This document shows, one piece after another, positions 30,599 through 32,308 of a DNA stretch of 32,308 bases. The notes below the pieces were generated by a model that saw only the letters and a program-made list of their open reading frames with translations, had not been told where the DNA came from and ran no database searches. The DNA is from Desulfonauticus sp. 38_4375 (GTDB lineage: Bacteria > Desulfobacterota > Desulfovibrionia > Desulfovibrionales > Desulfonatronovibrionaceae): the NCBI GenBank assembly GCA_001507915.1, contig LGER01000019.1, positions 1 through 32,308 of the forward strand, written 5' to 3'. The translations under genes were made by a program, and so were the position numbers. Numbering within the stretch: position 1 is the stretch's first letter; every line of letters starts with the position of its first letter.

Positions 30599-31951
30599 AT
30601 GACAAATACTATACTCATTATAGATGACGAAAAAATTGCTTTAAAAAATTTAGAGCATATTTTAAATAAAGATAGCTATAAGGTTATAGCTATAGATAAT
30701 CCTAAAAAAGCTTTGCAGTTTCTAGAGAAATCAGAACCTGATATAGTTATAACAGACTTAAAAATGCCAGAAATAGATGGAATATCAATTTTAAGAAAGG
30801 TTAAAGAATTATATCCTAACACAGAAGTAATTCTTTTAACTGGTTATGCTACTGTAGATACTGCTGTAAAAGCAATGAAAATTGGTGCTTATAATTATGT
30901 AGAAAAGCCTTACAACATAGATAAAATTAGAAGTATAGTCAAAGAAGCTATAACTAAAAGGAATTTAATTTTAGAAAATATAAAATTAAAAAATGAACTT
31001 TCTAAAGAAAATATCTTGAGTAAAATAAAGGGAGAAAGCCCACAAATTAAAAGTGTTCTAAAAACTATAGAACAAGTTGCTCCAACCAATACCAATATTC
31101 TTATTACTGGCGAAAGTGGTACAGGTAAAGAACTTATAGCCAGAGCTATCCACGAATTAAGCCCAAGAAAAAATTATCCTTTTATTGCCTTTAATTGTGG
31201 AGCTTTTACTGAAGAGTTAATTGCCAATGAACTTTTTGGACATGAAAAGGGAGCTTTTACTGGAGCCTATAGTTTTAAAAAAGGGTTAATTGAAGAAGCC
31301 AATAAAGGAACTTTATTTTTGGATGAAATTGGGGACATGCCTCTATCTCAACAGGTAAAATTACTTCGGGTTATTCAGGAAAAAGAACTCTTAAGGGTTG
31401 GAGCTACTAAACCTGTTAAAATAGATGTACGCTTTATAGCTGCTACCCACAGAAACCTTCAAGAAGAAATAGAAGAAGGCAACTTCAGACAAGATCTTTT
31501 TTTCAGGCTAAATGTAATTTCCATAACTCTTCCACCCTTAAGAGAGCGCAAAGAGGATATACCCATCCTGGCGAATTATTTTTTGGTGAAAAAAACTCAA
31601 GAACAACAAAAAAACATAAAAGGCTTTGACCCAGAAACCATAAAGTTCCTTAAAACTTACACCTGGCCTGGCAACATTAGAGAACTGGAAAATGTAATAG
31701 AAAGAATGGTAGCTTTAAGTCAAAATGAAATTTTAGCTCCTGATGATTTACCCGGTTATTTAAAGGGAATGGACATAATTATTTACAACAAAGATTCCTC
31801 TGATATTCCATCGCTGGAAGAAGTGGAAAAAAAGTATATTTATTATGTTTTGGAACAATGCAATTTCAATAAAACCAAAGCAGCTAAACTGATAGGAATA
31901 GATAGGGTGTCTTTGTGGAGAAAATTAAAAAAATATAATTTAGAATACTAA
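30599..31951 (+). CDS. NtrC-family sigma-54-dependent response regulator
   Basis: The 450-residue enhancer-binding protein has a receiver at 1-120 with D9/D10, phosphoacceptor D53 and K103. The AAA+ domain has Walker A GESGTGKE (171-178), the sigma-54 contact loop GAFTGA (218-223), Walker B LFLDEIGD (239-246) and the arginine region FFRLNVI. The C-terminal Fis-type helix-turn-helix is NKTKAAKLIGIDRVSLWRKLKKY (in two helices). I take ATG 30599 as start; a TTG at 30587 inside the kinase gene would add only four residues. Its receiver is very like the one embedded in the Lon protein. The sigma-54 element at 25929 is the likely target. Confidence 0.95.
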   Translation: MTNTILIIDDEKIALKNLEHILNKDSYKVIAIDNPKKALQFLEKSEPDIVITDLKMPEIDGISILRKVKELYPNTEVILLTGYATVDTAVKAMKIGAYNYVEKPYNIDKIRSIVKEAITKRNLILENIKLKNELSKENILSKIKGESPQIKSVLKTIEQVAPTNTNILITGESGTGKELIARAIHELSPRKNYPFIAFNCGAFTEELIANELFGHEKGAFTGAYSFKKGLIEEANKGTLFLDEIGDMPLSQQVKLLRVIQEKELLRVGATKPVKIDVRFIAATHRNLQEEIEEGNFRQDLFFRLNVISITLPPLRERKEDIPILANYFLVKKTQEQQKNIKGFDPETIKFLKTYTWPGNIRELENVIERMVALSQNEILAPDDLPGYLKGMDIIIYNKDSSDIPSLEEVEKKYIYYVLEQCNFNKTKAAKLIGIDRVSLWRKLKKYNLEY

Positions 31952-31970
31952 AACTTATCAGGGAGGATTT

Positions 31971-32308
31971 ATGTTAGTATCCAGATTGATGAGGAGGCGT
32001 TTAGTCTTGGCGACTCCAGAATGCGGTTTTAAAACTCTATTGTGTAAAATGGGTAAATTGGCACCACGGCAAATCTATGTGGTGGAAGATGATTTAAGAT
32101 TAAAGGGAATCATTACTGGTTATGACCTGTTAAAAGTAGTGCTGCCAAAATACATGGATTCCAATCTTTTAAAATCCATTCAAGAACCAGAGATTGATGA
32201 TTATTTGCGTAAATGTATCAACAAAGTGGCAGATAAAAAAGCTGGAGAGATTATGATTACTGAATTTGTTTTTCTAAAGCCAACCGACCATGTTATGGAA
32301 GCAGAGTC
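31971..32308 (+). CDS. CBS-domain protein, 3' end cut by window
   Basis: GGGAGG precedes the ATG, 19 bases after the response-regulator stop. The first 112 residues read LVSRLMRRRLVLATPECGFKTLL..., then the CBS-type strand and helix QIYVVEDDLRLKGIITGYDLLKVVLP. A second CBS unit seems to begin at IMITEFVFLKPTDHVMEA, where the window ends. CBS pairs bind adenine nucleotides and regulate channels, transporters or enzymes. In this operon it could sense energy state for the permease or the kinase. Full length and any fused domain are unknown. Confidence 0.75.
   Translation, partial: MLVSRLMRRRLVLATPECGFKTLLCKMGKLAPRQIYVVEDDLRLKGIITGYDLLKVVLPKYMDSNLLKSIQEPEIDDYLRKCINKVADKKAGEIMITEFVFLKPTDHVMEAE

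Noticed and set aside
30587-30601. TTG start of the NtrC-family gene at 30587
   Set aside because: It adds only four residues inside the kinase gene; ATG 30599 puts the receiver strand at the usual place.
1-32308. tRNA, rRNA, CRISPR repeats, transposases or attachment sites
   Set aside because: I looked for them by eye and saw none; no repeated spacers, transposase motifs or integrase genes are present.

Overview
The window looks like the chromosome of a low-GC, anaerobic, sulfate-reducer-like member of the Desulfovibrionales (possibly the Desulfohalobiaceae/Desulfothermus side). This is inferred from gene content: a class III multihaem cytochrome c, a very large FAD/Fe-S 2-hydroxyacid-type dehydrogenase, an L-cysteine desulfidase family protein, a Lon protease carrying a receiver domain, and a TtuA-type tRNA thiolase often found in thermophiles. 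No rRNA, tRNA, insertion sequence, CRISPR array or prophage gene was seen. Coding density is high, and no gene-free stretch exceeds 300 bases.

Region 1 (1-5969, minus strand) is a tight operon read from 5969 towards 1. It encodes an MglB-like Roadblock protein, an MglA-type GTPase, an acidic coiled-coil protein, a classical DUF4388 (PATAN) protein, a GTG-started protein with two DUF4388-like modules, a small possibly Roadblock-like protein, a DUF4388-plus-winged-helix protein, a Cache-HAMP receptor with no output domain, and a secreted cytochrome c with at least four haem sites. This looks like a small-GTPase signalling module linked to an envelope sensor and redox protein. Region 2 (6062-9801, minus) is dxs-thiC-CYTH, a thiamine/isoprenoid group. 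dxs starts with TTG and no TPP riboswitch is visible.

Region 3 (9933-14889, plus) starts with an 1178-residue FAD/4Fe-4S dehydrogenase. ruvX and mltG follow, each overlapping its predecessor by 1 to 4 bases. Region 4 (14957-20491, plus) is a complete Dpp/Opp-type peptide ABC transporter with a strong hairpin between the binding-protein gene and the permease genes. Region 5 (20502-22145, plus) is a TtuB-like ubiquitin-fold sulfur carrier, TtuA (2-thiouridine synthase of tRNA position 54) and a guanine-deaminase-like enzyme. Convergent with it is an L-cysteine desulfidase family gene (22142-23422, minus).

Region 6 (23673-32308) is the most unusual. A Lon protease lacking the usual N-terminal substrate domain has a complete response-regulator receiver inserted just before its Walker A strand. 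It is transcribed divergently from a plus-strand operon: a 54-residue protein, two universal-stress-like proteins, a 28-residue membrane peptide, an SLC13/DASS permease with RCK_C domains, a histidine kinase, an NtrC-family sigma-54 activator and a CBS-domain protein cut by the window end. A good sigma-54 -24/-12 element precedes the 54-residue gene. The receivers in Lon and in the NtrC protein are very alike. I infer a single two-component stress circuit in which one kinase may control both sigma-54 transcription and a protease.
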